From Salinibacterium sp. dk2585 (GTDB lineage: Bacteria > Actinomycetota > Actinomycetes > Actinomycetales > Microbacteriaceae): a DNA stretch of 64,000 bases. Where the stretch lies: NCBI RefSeq assembly GCF_008001035.1, contig NZ_CP042856.1:2046001-2110000 (forward strand), written 5' to 3'. Under the pieces are notes generated by a model that searched no databases, had not been told where the DNA came from, and was given only the letters and a program-made list of their open reading frames with translations. The position numbers and the translations under genes are program-made. This document shows, in pieces, positions 25,014 to 33,095 of this stretch. Numbering within the stretch: position 1 is the stretch's first letter; each line of letters opens with the position of its first letter.

Positions 25014-26123
25014 CTAGTCGTTGACTGCGCGCTTGCGCCAGCGGATGCCCGCCGTGATGAAGCCGTTGAGGTCGCCGTCGAACACGTCATCGGGCTTGCT
25101 CACTTCGTGCTCCGTGCGCAGGTCCTTGACCATCTGGTACGGCGCGAGCACGTAGCTGCGCATCTGGTCGCCCCAGCTTGCGGTGATGTTGCCCGCGAGC
25201 TCCTTCTTCTGCGCCGCTTCCTGTTCCTTCTGCAGCAGGAGGAGGCGGGACTGCAGCACGCGAAGCGCTGCGGCACGGTTCTGGATCTGGCTCTTCTCGT
25301 TCTGCATCGAGACGACGATGCCGGTCGGGAGGTGCGTGATGCGCACGGCGGAGTCGGTCGTGTTGACCGACTGGCCGCCTGGGCCGCTCGAACGGAACAC
25401 ATCGACGCGCATCTCGTTCTCGGGGATGTCGATCGACTCGGTCGCCTCCATGAGCGGGATGACCTCGACGGCCGCGAAGCTCGTCTGGCGCTTGCCCGCC
25501 GCGCCGAAGGGAGACATCCGCACGAGGCGGTGTGTTCCCGCCTCGACGCTGAGGGTGCCGAAGGCGTAGGGCGCGTCAAACTCGATCGTGGTCGACTTGA
25601 TGCCGGCCTCCTCCGCGTAGCTCGTGTCGAGCACGCGCGCCGGGATGCCGTTCTTCTCGGCGTAGCGCAGGTACATGCGCTGCAGCATCTCGGCAAAGTC
25701 GGCGGCGTCGACGCCGCCGGCACCCGCGCGGATCGTCATGACGGCGGACCGAGCATCCCATTCCCCATTGAGAAGCGTCTGCACCTCGAGTTCGCCGAGC
25801 ACACGCTGGATGTCCGCGAGTTCTTTGCGGACTTCGGCCGCGGCATCCGCGTCGCCCTCTTCATTGGCGAGCTCGACCATGATCTCGATGTCGTCGAGGC
25901 GCTGCTGCAGGCTCGTGATCTTGGCGAGCTCCGCCTGGCGGTGGCTGAGGGCGCTGGTGACCTTCTGCGCCTTCTCGGTGTCGTCCCACAGGTCGGGCGC
26001 GCCCGCCTGCTCGCTCAGCGTCGCGATCTCGGCTTCGAGTCGCGGCACGTCGACGACGGCCCGGATTTCGGCGAAGGTGCCGCGGAGGTCCGCGACCTGG
26101 CCAGTGATATCGAGCTCATCCAT
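25014..26123 (-). CDS. prfB: Peptide chain release factor 2
   Basis: This 369-residue class I release factor reads UGA and UAA. The stop-codon tripeptide SPF is in [20 protein letters not shown], and the hydrolysis motif GGQ in [20 protein letters not shown]. The helical N-terminal domain starts [17 protein letters not shown]. The frame is continuous: there is no in-frame UGA near codon 25, so the programmed +1 frameshift of enterobacterial prfB is absent, as usual in actinobacteria. TAGGCT (26139-26134, minus) lies 10 nt before the ATG, so the leader is very short. Confidence 0.95.
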   Translation of the reverse strand: MDELDITGQVADLRGTFAEIRAVVDVPRLEAEIATLSEQAGAPDLWDDTEKAQKVTSALSHRQAELAKITSLQQRLDDIEIMVELANEEGDADAAAEVRKELADIQRVLGELEVQTLLNGEWDARSAVMTIRAGAGGVDAADFAEMLQRMYLRYAEKNGIPARVLDTSYAEEAGIKSTTIEFDAPYAFGTLSVEAGTHRLVRMSPFGAAGKRQTSFAAVEVIPLMEATESIDIPENEMRVDVFRSSGPGGQSVNTTDSAVRITHLPTGIVVSMQNEKSQIQNRAAALRVLQSRLLLLQKEQEAAQKKELAGNITASWGDQMRSYVLAPYQMVKDLRTEHEVSKPDDVFDGDLNGFITAGIRWRKRAVND

Positions 26124-26171
26124 TGTGGGCACCAGCCTACCGGGACAAGCCCCGTGCATCCGCTGGCGGCG

Positions 26172-26660
26172 TCACTCCCTGGGCGCGATGGGCCAGACGA
26201 TCTCGGTCACCATGTCCTCGGGGCGGGCGCCGGGGGTTGGCTCGGTCACGTAGACCTCCCAGTAGAGCTCGCCCGGCGTGTGGTCGTGCCGCTCCATCCA
26301 CGCCAGCAGGGCGCCGTATGCATCGGCGAGGCCGTCATAGGGACCGCGGTGGATGTGCCGGGCCGCCAAGCCGGTCGGCAACTGCTCGGCCGCAACCCCG
26401 TTGGCGGATTCGACCGGCCGTTGCGTAGGAAACCCCGCAGCGACGTCAACTGTCTCGCTGGGCATGCCTCGGTACAGGGCGATGGCAGGCCCCGCGAAGC
26501 GCGCGTCCTGCTGGCCGATCACGGCAGCGACGTCCTGGTAGACGCTGTCGAAGTAGTCCCTGATCTTCGCCATCTCGACCGTCTCGCGGCGCACGGCGAC
26601 CGTCGTCGGCTCCAGGGTGACGATCATGGTGTCGGATGCGTCGCTAGCGCGATCACTCAC
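26172..26660 (-). CDS. GyrI-like / AraC effector-binding domain protein
   Basis: This 162-residue stand-alone small-molecule-binding domain has VAVRRETVEMAKIRDYFDSV near the start, AIALYRGMPSETVDVAAGFP, ARHIHRGPYDGLADAYGALL and the C-terminal LYWEVYVTEPTPGARPEDMV. This is the standard GyrI/BacF pattern. It has no DNA-binding domain. Relatives bind hydrophobic cations or hydrolyse or sequester small toxic compounds; the ligand here is unknown. GTG start with AAGGAG upstream. It lies between prfB and the Tad genes. Confidence 0.82.
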   Translation of the reverse strand: MSDRASDASDTMIVTLEPTTVAVRRETVEMAKIRDYFDSVYQDVAAVIGQQDARFAGPAIALYRGMPSETVDVAAGFPTQRPVESANGVAAEQLPTGLAARHIHRGPYDGLADAYGALLAWMERHDHTPGELYWEVYVTEPTPGARPEDMVTEIVWPIAPRE

Positions 26661-26735
26661 GGGTGCTCCTTCGCTCGTGCCCTTGTCGGCGGACTCACGA
26701 TTCTCCTCCCCCAGGGACGGTTCTTCAATGGCCCG

Positions 26736-27185
26736 TCACCCGAAGACCGACCTGGCGGATGCCTCAACCTCGATGCGCAGGCCCTCCGGCACGAACACGC
26801 TCACGATGGGAGGGCGCCACGTCGCCGAGAGCGCGACCACCGCACCCGAACCGCCCGGACTCTCTGCCCGGTCGATCGCCAGGCCTTCGAAGGAGTGCGG
26901 CACGGCGGCAATATGGGCGTTGACCGTCGACGCGACCCGGGCATCGTCGAGGATCGCGGTGGGCCGCCCCGAGGAGGAGTCCACGTCATCGAGCCCGAAT
27001 GCCTCCGCGCCTGCAAGCGCCGCTCCGTCTGCGAGCGAGTAGAGGCGCTTGCGTTCGATGTAGAGGGAGGTCGCGGCGGTCACGAGCAGCACGACCGCGA
27101 GGCACAGCGCTGCGTAGAAGATCGTGAGCACGAGCGTCGACCCCGTCTCGTCGCGGGCGGCGCGCGCCCACCGCTCCGCACTCAT
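26736..27185 (-). CDS. TadG/Rv3654c-like pilus-associated membrane protein
   Basis: This 149-residue protein has a short cytoplasmic head ending DETGSTLVLTIFYAALCLAV. The Glu before the hydrophobic segment, with one membrane helix (about 16-40), is the TadE/pseudopilin arrangement. A helical SLYIERKRLYSLADGAALAG stretch and an extracytoplasmic C-terminal domain follow. It is the last of four co-directional pilus genes and overlaps the TadE-like gene before it by 4 nt (ATGA). It corresponds in position and form to the Rv3654c-type gene at the end of actinobacterial tad loci. The role (minor pilin or export helper) is inferred. Confidence 0.75.
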   Translation of the reverse strand: MSAERWARAARDETGSTLVLTIFYAALCLAVVLLVTAATSLYIERKRLYSLADGAALAGAEAFGLDDVDSSSGRPTAILDDARVASTVNAHIAAVPHSFEGLAIDRAESPGGSGAVVALSATWRPPIVSVFVPEGLRIEVEASARSVFG

Positions 27186-27622
27186 TGCAGCCCCGCAAAG
27201 CGCGAGACTTGCTGGCTCGCCGAGGCGGCGACCGGAATGCTGAGAGGCGCGCCAACGCTGAGTCCCGCCGGCACGAGCGGCAGTGCGACCGTCGCCTCGA
27301 CCGTCACTGTGACGATGCCACGTCGGCTCAGGCAGGCGTGCGGCTGTGGGGCGCAGTCGACGCGGATGCTCGCCACCGCGACATCCATCCCGTGGTCGGC
27401 AAGCGCGAAGGCCACCGCCCGCTCCGCGCGCTGGGCGGCCTCCGCGACCGTGCTGGCCTCGACATAGGTGCGGCTGGCCTGCCTCGCGGCGGCCTCAACG
27501 GCGAGCACGCCGGACTGCAGTGCGGACAGCGCGACGATGAGATAGACCATCGGCACGAGGAGCAGGGTGCCCGCCGCGAGGAACTCAAGGGAGGCCGAGC
27601 CACGCTCATTCTCCACCCGCAT
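27182..27622 (-). CDS. TadE-like minor pseudopilin (second copy)
   Basis: This 146-residue protein begins MRVENERGSASLEFLAAGTL. The short charged head, GSASLEF with the conserved Glu at position +5 of the helix, and a hydrophobic segment LLLVPMVYLIVALSALQSGV are characteristic of TadE. The exported part contains CAPQPHAC, a possible disulfide loop. I chose the ATG at 27622, 4 nt after the upstream stop; a longer form from 27652 would overlap it. It is the third gene of the flp-tadE cluster. Confidence 0.78.
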   Translation of the reverse strand: MRVENERGSASLEFLAAGTLLLVPMVYLIVALSALQSGVLAVEAAARQASRTYVEASTVAEAAQRAERAVAFALADHGMDVAVASIRVDCAPQPHACLSRRGIVTVTVEATVALPLVPAGLSVGAPLSIPVAASASQQVSRFAGLQ

Positions 27623-27626
27623 CAGT

Positions 27627-28025
27627 TCAGTCCACGATCTCCAGCGCTGCACGGCCCGTCACCTCCACGCCGCCGTCGAAGCCGATCAGCCCGATGACCG
27701 GGAGGGGTGCCCGCACCGTCACGACGGCCGCGCGATGGCCCAGGTAGGTGCCCTCGGTGATCGTGACATCCGTCGCATAGGCGGGCCCGATCGCGGTCGT
27801 GATGAGTTCGCGCGTGCGGACGGCGCCGTCGGCCAGCGTCCTGTCCGCCAACGCCGCGAAGCGTGCGCCCTCCCCGGCCGCGTCGAGCAACGTGTTGCGC
27901 ACGTGCATCGCGAGGCCGAGCTGCACGACCGAGAGCGTGAGGAGCGTCAGCAGCGCGGCGACCATGACAAACTCGGCGGGCGCGGAGCCCCGCTCCCCCT
28001 CACCACGAAGGATGGCGACCCGCAC
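27627..28025 (-). CDS. TadE-family minor pseudopilin (first copy)
   Basis: This 132-residue protein has the charged head MRVAILRGEGERGSAPAEFV followed by a membrane helix (VMVAALLTLLTLSVVQLGLA), with Glu just before the helix. MHVRNTLLDAAGEGARFAAL is the typical TadE follow-on helix. The exported remainder is beta-rich (VTITEGTYLGHRAAVVTVRA). GTG start, 6 bp after the pilin gene. TadE-type pseudopilins are needed for assembly of Flp pili. Confidence 0.8.
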   Translation of the reverse strand: MRVAILRGEGERGSAPAEFVMVAALLTLLTLSVVQLGLAMHVRNTLLDAAGEGARFAALADRTLADGAVRTRELITTAIGPAYATDVTITEGTYLGHRAAVVTVRAPLPVIGLIGFDGGVEVTGRAALEIVD

Positions 28026-28031
28026 TGGTGC

Positions 28032-28214
28032 TCAGAACCCGGAGACCCGTTGGATGGCCTGTTCGAAGACCGAACTGAGCGCGGGCCCCGCAAGCGACCA
28101 GATGATGATCACGAGCCCCGCGGTCATGAGCGTGATGAGCACCCACCCGGGCACGTCACCGCGCTCGGATGCGAGGCGGGCGAACGCGGAGCGGATGCGG
28201 GGGAAGCCGGTCAT
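28032..28214 (-). CDS. Flp-type pilin-like small membrane protein
   Basis: This 60-residue protein has a basic head (MTGFPRIRSAFARLASERGD), then VPGWVLITLMTAGLVIIIWS as a single membrane helix and an amphipathic tail (LSSVFEQAIQRVSGF). The size, ERGD before the helix and position ahead of two TadE genes fit the Flp/pilin-like gene of actinobacterial tad loci. The prepilin peptidase site is degenerate compared with classical Flp, so pilin is a probable, not proven, role. TAGCAT ends 6 nt before the ATG, so this half-operon has its own promoter. Confidence 0.72.
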   Translation of the reverse strand: MTGFPRIRSAFARLASERGDVPGWVLITLMTAGLVIIIWSLAGPALSSVFEQAIQRVSGF

Positions 28215-28220
28215 GCGGGG

Positions 28221-28226
28221 ATGCTA
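28221..28226 (-). promoter_or_regulatory. -10 box of the flp-tadE transcription unit (leaderless)
   Basis: TAGCAT (minus) ends 6 nt before the ATG at 28214. It gives the pilin genes a promoter of their own, separate from tadA-B-C 4 kb away. Confidence 0.5.
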
Positions 28227-28278
28227 CTGAGGGACCCGCAGCATCCGTCGCTGTTTTCCACAGCGGCTGCGCGAGAAC

Positions 28279-29631
28279 TCAGGCGAAGGCGAAGAGCGGT
28301 GGAAGCACGAGAACAACCGTGAGCACCCACGCGGCGAGCACCGGGAGGTACGAAGTCTGCCAGCGCTCAAGCCGCATGGCGGGCACCCTGCGAGCCAGGA
28401 GTTGGGCGATGTACCACGCGGTCACCGCGAGGTTCACGAGCAGCACGAGGTTGAGCCCCAGGGCCGCCACGCGGTTGGCCGTGAAGCCGAACTCTCCGAC
28501 GCGACCGAACATCGACACGAGCACGAGCGCGTCGAGCGCGATGGCGGCGACCACTGCCACGAGGCGGAGCGCGTCGAGCGCGCCAGGCTTCGACGGGCCG
28601 CGGGCCGAGATGCCGTAGACGATGAGGCCGAGCACGACGAGGAGCAGCACGTCGAAGACGATCAGCAGGTCGCGGTCGAACTCGCGCCCCACCCCCGCAG
28701 CGGCGTAGCCAACCGCCGAGACCACCAGCATGAGCGCGAAGAGCGGCGTGAAGATCGCAGTCAGCACGGGCGCGATGTTCTCGATGACGCTCTTCTTGGC
28801 CTCAACGAGCCAGGCCGCGACGATGACGGCACCCACAGCGCCCGAGGGCACGACCCACTCGAAGACGCCCTCGATCATCTCCGGTGCAATCGGGGCGAGC
28901 ACGAGCGCCGTGAGGGCGACGAGCACGCCACCCCCGAGGGCGATCAGCGCGTAGTAGATGGCCCACTCCCCCGAGAAGCGAATGAAGTCCATGCGGCGCG
29001 AATGCGAGCCCACCTCGCCCCCGACATACGCAACACCAACCGCGAACCACAGCACGACGGGAAGGTGCAGCGCGATCAGCACAGTCGTGCTCTCGCCCCC
29101 GTAGGGGAAGACGGATGCCACGACGGCAACGACGGTGACAGCGGCGGCGAGCGCGATGGCCCGCGGCCGTGGCATCCGTCGTTGCAGCGCGAAGTAGGCG
29201 GCGAGCGCGGGCAGCACCGTGACGCTGGCCCCGCGCAGGAACCACTCCTCGCGGATGTCGCGGCCGTCGCCCGGCAGGTCGGCGATGAGCCGCGCCACCT
29301 GGATGAGCACGGCGGCGAGCAGCGCGAAGCCGAGCATCACGAGCACCGAGGCGCGTGTGTCCTCTGCGGGGGAATGTGTGATTGTCAGCTGCTTCCAGAG
29401 ACGGTCGCTGTGCTCGCGGGCGAATTCCGCCGTCAGCTGGTCGATACGGCCGAGCCGTCCGACCGAGATGAGGAAGGCCTCGTCTGGCGAGAGACCGGAT
29501 GCCTCGAGATCCCTGACCTGCTCGCGCAGGTGGGCCTCCAGCTCGTCGGCGTCAGCCCCGTCGACCGTGCCCCCGCGCACGATCGCCGAACGCCACTCCC
29601 GGATGCGTGCTTCGAGCGGCTCCATCGTCAC
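28279..29631 (-). CDS. Multi-pass membrane protein with N-terminal permease prefix domain 1
   Basis: This protein of about 450 residues opens with a soluble helical domain of some 85 residues (MTMEPLEARIREWRSAIVRG, LEAHLREQVRDLEASGLSPD, EAFLISVGRLGRIDQL), the 'permease prefix domain 1' pattern. About ten membrane segments follow. Proteins of this type are nearly always encoded next to a PadR regulator, as here, with 4 nt overlap (GTGA). An ATG two codons later (29625) is an alternative start. Function is unknown; a role in envelope stress or drug response is only a guess from the PadR partner. Confidence 0.75.
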   Translation of the reverse strand: MTMEPLEARIREWRSAIVRGGTVDGADADELEAHLREQVRDLEASGLSPDEAFLISVGRLGRIDQLTAEFAREHSDRLWKQLTITHSPAEDTRASVLVMLGFALLAAVLIQVARLIADLPGDGRDIREEWFLRGASVTVLPALAAYFALQRRMPRPRAIALAAAVTVVAVVASVFPYGGESTTVLIALHLPVVLWFAVGVAYVGGEVGSHSRRMDFIRFSGEWAIYYALIALGGGVLVALTALVLAPIAPEMIEGVFEWVVPSGAVGAVIVAAWLVEAKKSVIENIAPVLTAIFTPLFALMLVVSAVGYAAAGVGREFDRDLLIVFDVLLLVVLGLIVYGISARGPSKPGALDALRLVAVVAAIALDALVLVSMFGRVGEFGFTANRVAALGLNLVLLVNLAVTAWYIAQLLARRVPAMRLERWQTSYLPVLAAWVLTVVLVLPPLFAFA

Positions 29632-29975
29632 ACGCCCGTCGCGGGGATCGCGAAGCCCCAGAGCCCGCCGAGCGTGCGCGTGGCGGTGACCCACTGGCGC
29701 CGCTGCTCGGCCAGTTGGGCCCTGCCGGTTTCCGTGATCTGGTAGTACTTGCGGCGCCGACCTTCGGGCGAGACACCCCACTCGGCGTGCACATGGCCGA
29801 GCCGCTCGAGCCGGTGCAGGAGCGGGTAGAGCATCCCGTCAGTCCATTCGAGCTCGCCGGCGGAGAGCTCCCGCACCCGCTTGAGGATCGCGTAACCGTA
29901 ACTCGAGCCCTCCATGAGGATTGCGAGGACGAGTGGCGTCGCCATCGCGGCGACGAGATCCTTGTCGATGTTCAT
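29628..29975 (-). CDS. PadR-family transcriptional regulator
   Basis: This 115-residue winged-helix repressor has DLVAAMATPLVLAILMEGSS, YGYAILKRVRELSAGELEWT, DGMLYPLLHRLERLGHVHAE and SPEGRRRKYYQITETGRAQL, the full PadR signature of the short (s1/s2) type with a C-terminal dimer helix. It probably represses itself and the membrane protein gene that overlaps its end. AGGAGG lies 7 nt before the ATG. Two near-identical 16-bp repeats just upstream are candidate operators. Confidence 0.92.
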   Translation of the reverse strand: MNIDKDLVAAMATPLVLAILMEGSSYGYAILKRVRELSAGELEWTDGMLYPLLHRLERLGHVHAEWGVSPEGRRRKYYQITETGRAQLAEQRRQWVTATRTLGGLWGFAIPATGV

Positions 29976-29999
29976 GGGCTGCCTCCTGGAGGAAGCATA

Positions 30000-30032
30000 T
30001 ACCTAGAGCTGCAAGGTACCTAGAAGTGCAAG
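30000..30032. promoter_or_regulatory. Tandem 16-bp direct repeats upstream of padR (candidate operator)
   Basis: TACCTAGAGCTGCAAG (30000-30015) and TACCTAGAAGTGCAAG (30017-30032) differ at two positions and repeat with a 17-bp period. They lie 25-57 bp before the padR ATG, where a promoter should be, and may be PadR or other regulator sites. Confidence 0.6.
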
Positions 30033-30180
30033 GCATATCGCGCTTGAATGCGTTGCGCAATTTGGAACAGCAAGCAGCACCGATGCCGCCCCGGCTGGAA
30101 GACTGCTGCCGTATGGGGCATACCCCGCATGATCGCTTCACGGCTAGTCGCGAAGCCCGAGCCACCGGAAGGATCCATCT

Positions 30181-30987
30181 GTGAAGATCGCACGCATCGC
30201 CCTCGACGGCACAGAACGCTGGAGCATTGTGGAAGGCGACACGGTACGCACGAGCAACTCCCCTGTCGAGCTCGCGGATGTCGCATCCGCTGCCCTCGAG
30301 CGTGAACTCCCCCTCGCCGACGTGACGTTGCTCCCGCCCGTGCTGCCGACCGCGAAGGTGCTCTGCGTGGGCCTCAACTACCGCGACCACGTGCTCGAGA
30401 TGGGTCGCGAAATGCCCACCCATCCCGTGCTATTCACCCGGTTCCCCGACACCTTCGTCGGCGCGGGTGCCCCCATGGTGCTGCCGAAGGCGAGCAAAGC
30501 CTTCGATTATGAGGGCGAGTTCGCGATCGTCATCGGCCGAGCCGGCCGCGCGATCGCGAAGGAGGACGCACTCGAACATGTGCTCGGCTACACGATCCTC
30601 AACGACGGTTCACTGCGCGACTACCAGGCCCACACAATCCAGTTCACCCCCGGCAAGAACTTCGCCGACTCCGGCTCCGTCGGCCCCTGGATCGTCAGCG
30701 CAGACGAGTTCGGCCCCGTGACGTCGCAGCGGGTGCGCACGACTGTTGATGGCGAGGTGCGTCAGGACTCGAGCCTCGACCAGCTGGTCTTCGACGTCGC
30801 GACCCTCGTCGAATACATCTCGACCTGGGCCCCGCTGCGTCCTGGTGACATCATCGCGACCGGCACCCCCGGCGGCGTCGGCGCCGGTTTCACGCCACCG
30901 AAGTTCCTGAAGGCGGGGAGCACGGTCGAGATCAACATCGACGGCATCGGGGTACTGCGCAACCCCATCAGCTCCGACGAGGAATAG
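30181..30987 (+). CDS. Fumarylacetoacetate hydrolase (FAH) family protein
   Basis: This 268-residue metal-dependent hydrolase or decarboxylase has an N-terminal cap (1-60), then VLCVGLNYRDHVLEMGREMP, HPVLFTRFPDTFVGAGAPMV, the metal-binding DYEGEFAIVIGRAGRAI, GYTILNDGSLRDYQAH, GKNFADSGSVGPWIV and the C-terminal ATGTPGGVGAGFTPPKFLKA. These are the core FAH motifs. Relatives act in catechol meta-cleavage, as acylpyruvase or as oxaloacetate decarboxylase. No aromatic-degradation genes are adjacent, so the substrate stays open. GTG start, without a clear ribosome site. It lies in the block that splits the Tad locus. Confidence 0.85.
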   Translation: MKIARIALDGTERWSIVEGDTVRTSNSPVELADVASAALERELPLADVTLLPPVLPTAKVLCVGLNYRDHVLEMGREMPTHPVLFTRFPDTFVGAGAPMVLPKASKAFDYEGEFAIVIGRAGRAIAKEDALEHVLGYTILNDGSLRDYQAHTIQFTPGKNFADSGSVGPWIVSADEFGPVTSQRVRTTVDGEVRQDSSLDQLVFDVATLVEYISTWAPLRPGDIIATGTPGGVGAGFTPPKFLKAGSTVEINIDGIGVLRNPISSDEE

Positions 30988-31185
30988 TCTCCGGTCAGAG
31001 TCGAAGCGCTTCTGCGCCGAGCGTTGCGGCAACCGTCTCAACCAGCAGGATTCCGGGACGCGATGGGCTGAACACACCCTCAGACCGCTCGGGATACGGG
31101 ACCTTGTGCCTAGTGACGCGGGTTCTGATCCCTAACCATGGAAGACGGACAACCCGCGCGGGGCGGGCCCGGAGGAGACAGTCAA

Positions 31186-32148
31186 ATGTTTCTGTACGAA
31201 TCTATTCCCTGGTACTCGTGGCTGATGTGGTTCGTCGTACTCGGCGCGCTCGTCGGGCTCAACGAAGTGACGCGTCGGTGGAAGTGGGCGGGCCTGGCCT
31301 TCTTCGTCGCGCTGCCGATCGTGTTGACGATCTTTGTGTGGCCGACCACCGCCGCCGAGGGGTCCTCGACGGGCACCTGGTTCCATTGGGTCAAGGTGTA
31401 CTCGGCGCTGGCCGGCTGTCTCGGCTTCATGCTCATCCGGTACGTGCCGGGTCTTGCGAAGAACCGGTGGATGCTGCTGTTCCCGCCGCTGATCCTCGCG
31501 ATCAACATCGGCGAGGCCGTCATTCGTGACTTTGAGGTGGCCGGGCTACAGGGCGTTCACGACGGCGTCTTCATGGTCGGCGGACCCTGGAACTACATGA
31601 ACGCCGTCGCCGGCATCCTGAATCTGCTTACCATCTGCGGATGGGTAGGGATCTTCGTGTCGCGCGACCGCTCGAAGGACATGATCTGGCCCGACATGCT
31701 GTGGTTCTGGATCATCGCGTACGATCTCTGGAACTTCGCCTACGTCTACAACTGCGTGGGAGACCACTCCTTCTACGCCGGCGCCGCGCTGCTCATCTCC
31801 TGCACGATCCCGGCGTTCTTCATCAAGCGGGGCGCGTGGCTGCAGCACCGCGCACATACCTTGGCGCTCTGGATGATGTTCACGATGGCCGTGCCGACCT
31901 TCGTGGAGTCCTCACCGTTCGCGGTCGAGTCCTCCCACGACCCCGCCGCGCTGTTCACGGTGTCCGCGATCGCACTCGCGGCCAACATCGCGGTGGCGGT
32001 CTACCAGGTGTACACGATCGTCAAGCGGCGCCGTAACCCGTTGCGCGACGAGCTCTATACCAACCTCCGCGGGTACCGGGAGGTGCGCGAAGCGAACCTG
32101 CCCGTCGCGTCATCGGGCCGTCGGAATGTGAACCCGGTCGCCCCGTGA
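31186..32148 (+). CDS. Polytopic membrane protein, possibly DUF5692 family
   Basis: This 320-residue protein has about eight or nine hydrophobic segments and many Trp/Tyr: YESIPWYSWLMWFVVLGALV, WFHWVKVYSALAGCLGFMLI, a conserved-looking GVFMVGGPWNYMNAVAGILN, MIWPDMLWFWIIAYDLWNFA and YNCVGDHSFYAGAALLISC. I link it only tentatively to DUF5692. Function is unknown. I chose the ATG at 31186 because GGAGGAG lies 8 nt upstream; an in-frame start at 31138 lacks this. It ends 5 bp before the tadC stop codon and is convergent with it. Confidence 0.65.
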   Translation: MFLYESIPWYSWLMWFVVLGALVGLNEVTRRWKWAGLAFFVALPIVLTIFVWPTTAAEGSSTGTWFHWVKVYSALAGCLGFMLIRYVPGLAKNRWMLLFPPLILAINIGEAVIRDFEVAGLQGVHDGVFMVGGPWNYMNAVAGILNLLTICGWVGIFVSRDRSKDMIWPDMLWFWIIAYDLWNFAYVYNCVGDHSFYAGAALLISCTIPAFFIKRGAWLQHRAHTLALWMMFTMAVPTFVESSPFAVESSHDPAALFTVSAIALAANIAVAVYQVYTIVKRRRNPLRDELYTNLRGYREVREANLPVASSGRRNVNPVAP

Positions 32149-32153
32149 GCGCG

Positions 32154-33095
32154 TCAGAACCCGAGCCGCAGCACCATGATGCCCGGGAAGATCGCGAACA
32201 GGATCGTGACCGGCAGGATGAGGAAGACGAGGGGCACGAGCATCGCCACCTCCTTTTTACCCGCAAGTTCCAGCAGGCCGCGCTTGGTGTCTTCGCGCGC
32301 ATCCTGAGCCTGGGCCCGCAGCACCTCGGCAAGCGGCGAGCCGCGCTCGAGGGCGATCGTCAGCTGGTCGACGCAGCGTGTGAAGGGCGCCAGCTGCAGT
32401 TCCTCGGCGCAGCGCCGCAGCGACTCCGACAGGGGCGCACCCGTCGTGACGTCGGTGAGCACCGCCCCGAGTTCGCGAGACAGTTCCCCGCAACTGATGC
32501 GAGAGACGCGGCGGAGCGCCTCGAGCACGCCCTCCCCCGCCGACAGGCTCAAGGTCAGGAACTCGAGCACCATGGGCAGCTCGGCGGCGAGTCGCGACAT
32601 GCGCCGTGATGCCGCGCGCTGCAGCATCCAGTCGCGCAGGAACACGCCAGCGACCCCACCCGCGATGATCGAACCGACACCGAGCATGACGGGTGAGGCG
32701 TGCTGCGGGGCAAGGATGATCGTGACGACGGCACCGAACGCGACGCCCGCGATGGCGGCGAGCAACTGCTGGGAACGGTAGCCGTCGAGCGTCATGCCCG
32801 ATCCTGACTGGCGCAAGCGCAGCTGCACCGCGGCCGAGCCGCCGAGCACGCCACTCATCGCCCGGCGGAGTGCGGCAAACGGCGGCCCGAGGAGCGCACC
32901 GAACACCGGCAGGGGGTCGGACTGCAAACGGTGCAAATGGTCACGCGCCCCGGGGGACACATCGACAACATGCGGAGCAACGCGAGCCGCGAGCCGCGGG
33001 CGCCCGAGCCGAGGGATGCGTGTCGCAAGCACCCACAATCCCAGCCCGAGCGCGCTGCCACACAGCAGCGCCCAGGCCGCACTCAACGGAACCAC
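32154..33095 (-). CDS. Tad pilus inner-membrane platform protein TadC
   Basis: This 313-residue type II secretion system F-domain protein has an N-terminal membrane segment (LLCGSALGLGLWVLATRIPR), two in the middle (AIAGVAFGAVVTIILA, VGSIIAGGVAGVFLRD), the cytoplasmic F domain (LAAELPMVLEFLTLSLSAGE, DQLTIALERGSPLAEVLRAQ) and a C-terminal membrane helix (MLVPLVFLILPVTILFAIFP). With TadB it forms the platform driven by TadA. GTG start, overlapping tadB by 13 nt. It is the last gene of the tadA-B-C unit and is cut off from the pilin genes by about 4 kb of other genes. Confidence 0.85.
   Translation of the reverse strand: MVPLSAAWALLCGSALGLGLWVLATRIPRLGRPRLAARVAPHVVDVSPGARDHLHRLQSDPLPVFGALLGPPFAALRRAMSGVLGGSAAVQLRLRQSGSGMTLDGYRSQQLLAAIAGVAFGAVVTIILAPQHASPVMLGVGSIIAGGVAGVFLRDWMLQRAASRRMSRLAAELPMVLEFLTLSLSAGEGVLEALRRVSRISCGELSRELGAVLTDVTTGAPLSESLRRCAEELQLAPFTRCVDQLTIALERGSPLAEVLRAQAQDAREDTKRGLLELAGKKEVAMLVPLVFLILPVTILFAIFPGIMVLRLGF

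Noticed and set aside
25014-26123. Programmed +1 frameshift in prfB
   Set aside because: The reading frame is continuous from [10 protein letters not shown] onward with no in-frame TGA or CUUUGA-like slip site.
24900-27467. An 855-residue plus-strand open frame across prfB, the GyrI-like gene and the TadG-like gene
   Set aside because: It runs antisense to real genes with intact family motifs; long antisense frames are expected at this G+C. It is Arg/His/Asp-rich with no domain.
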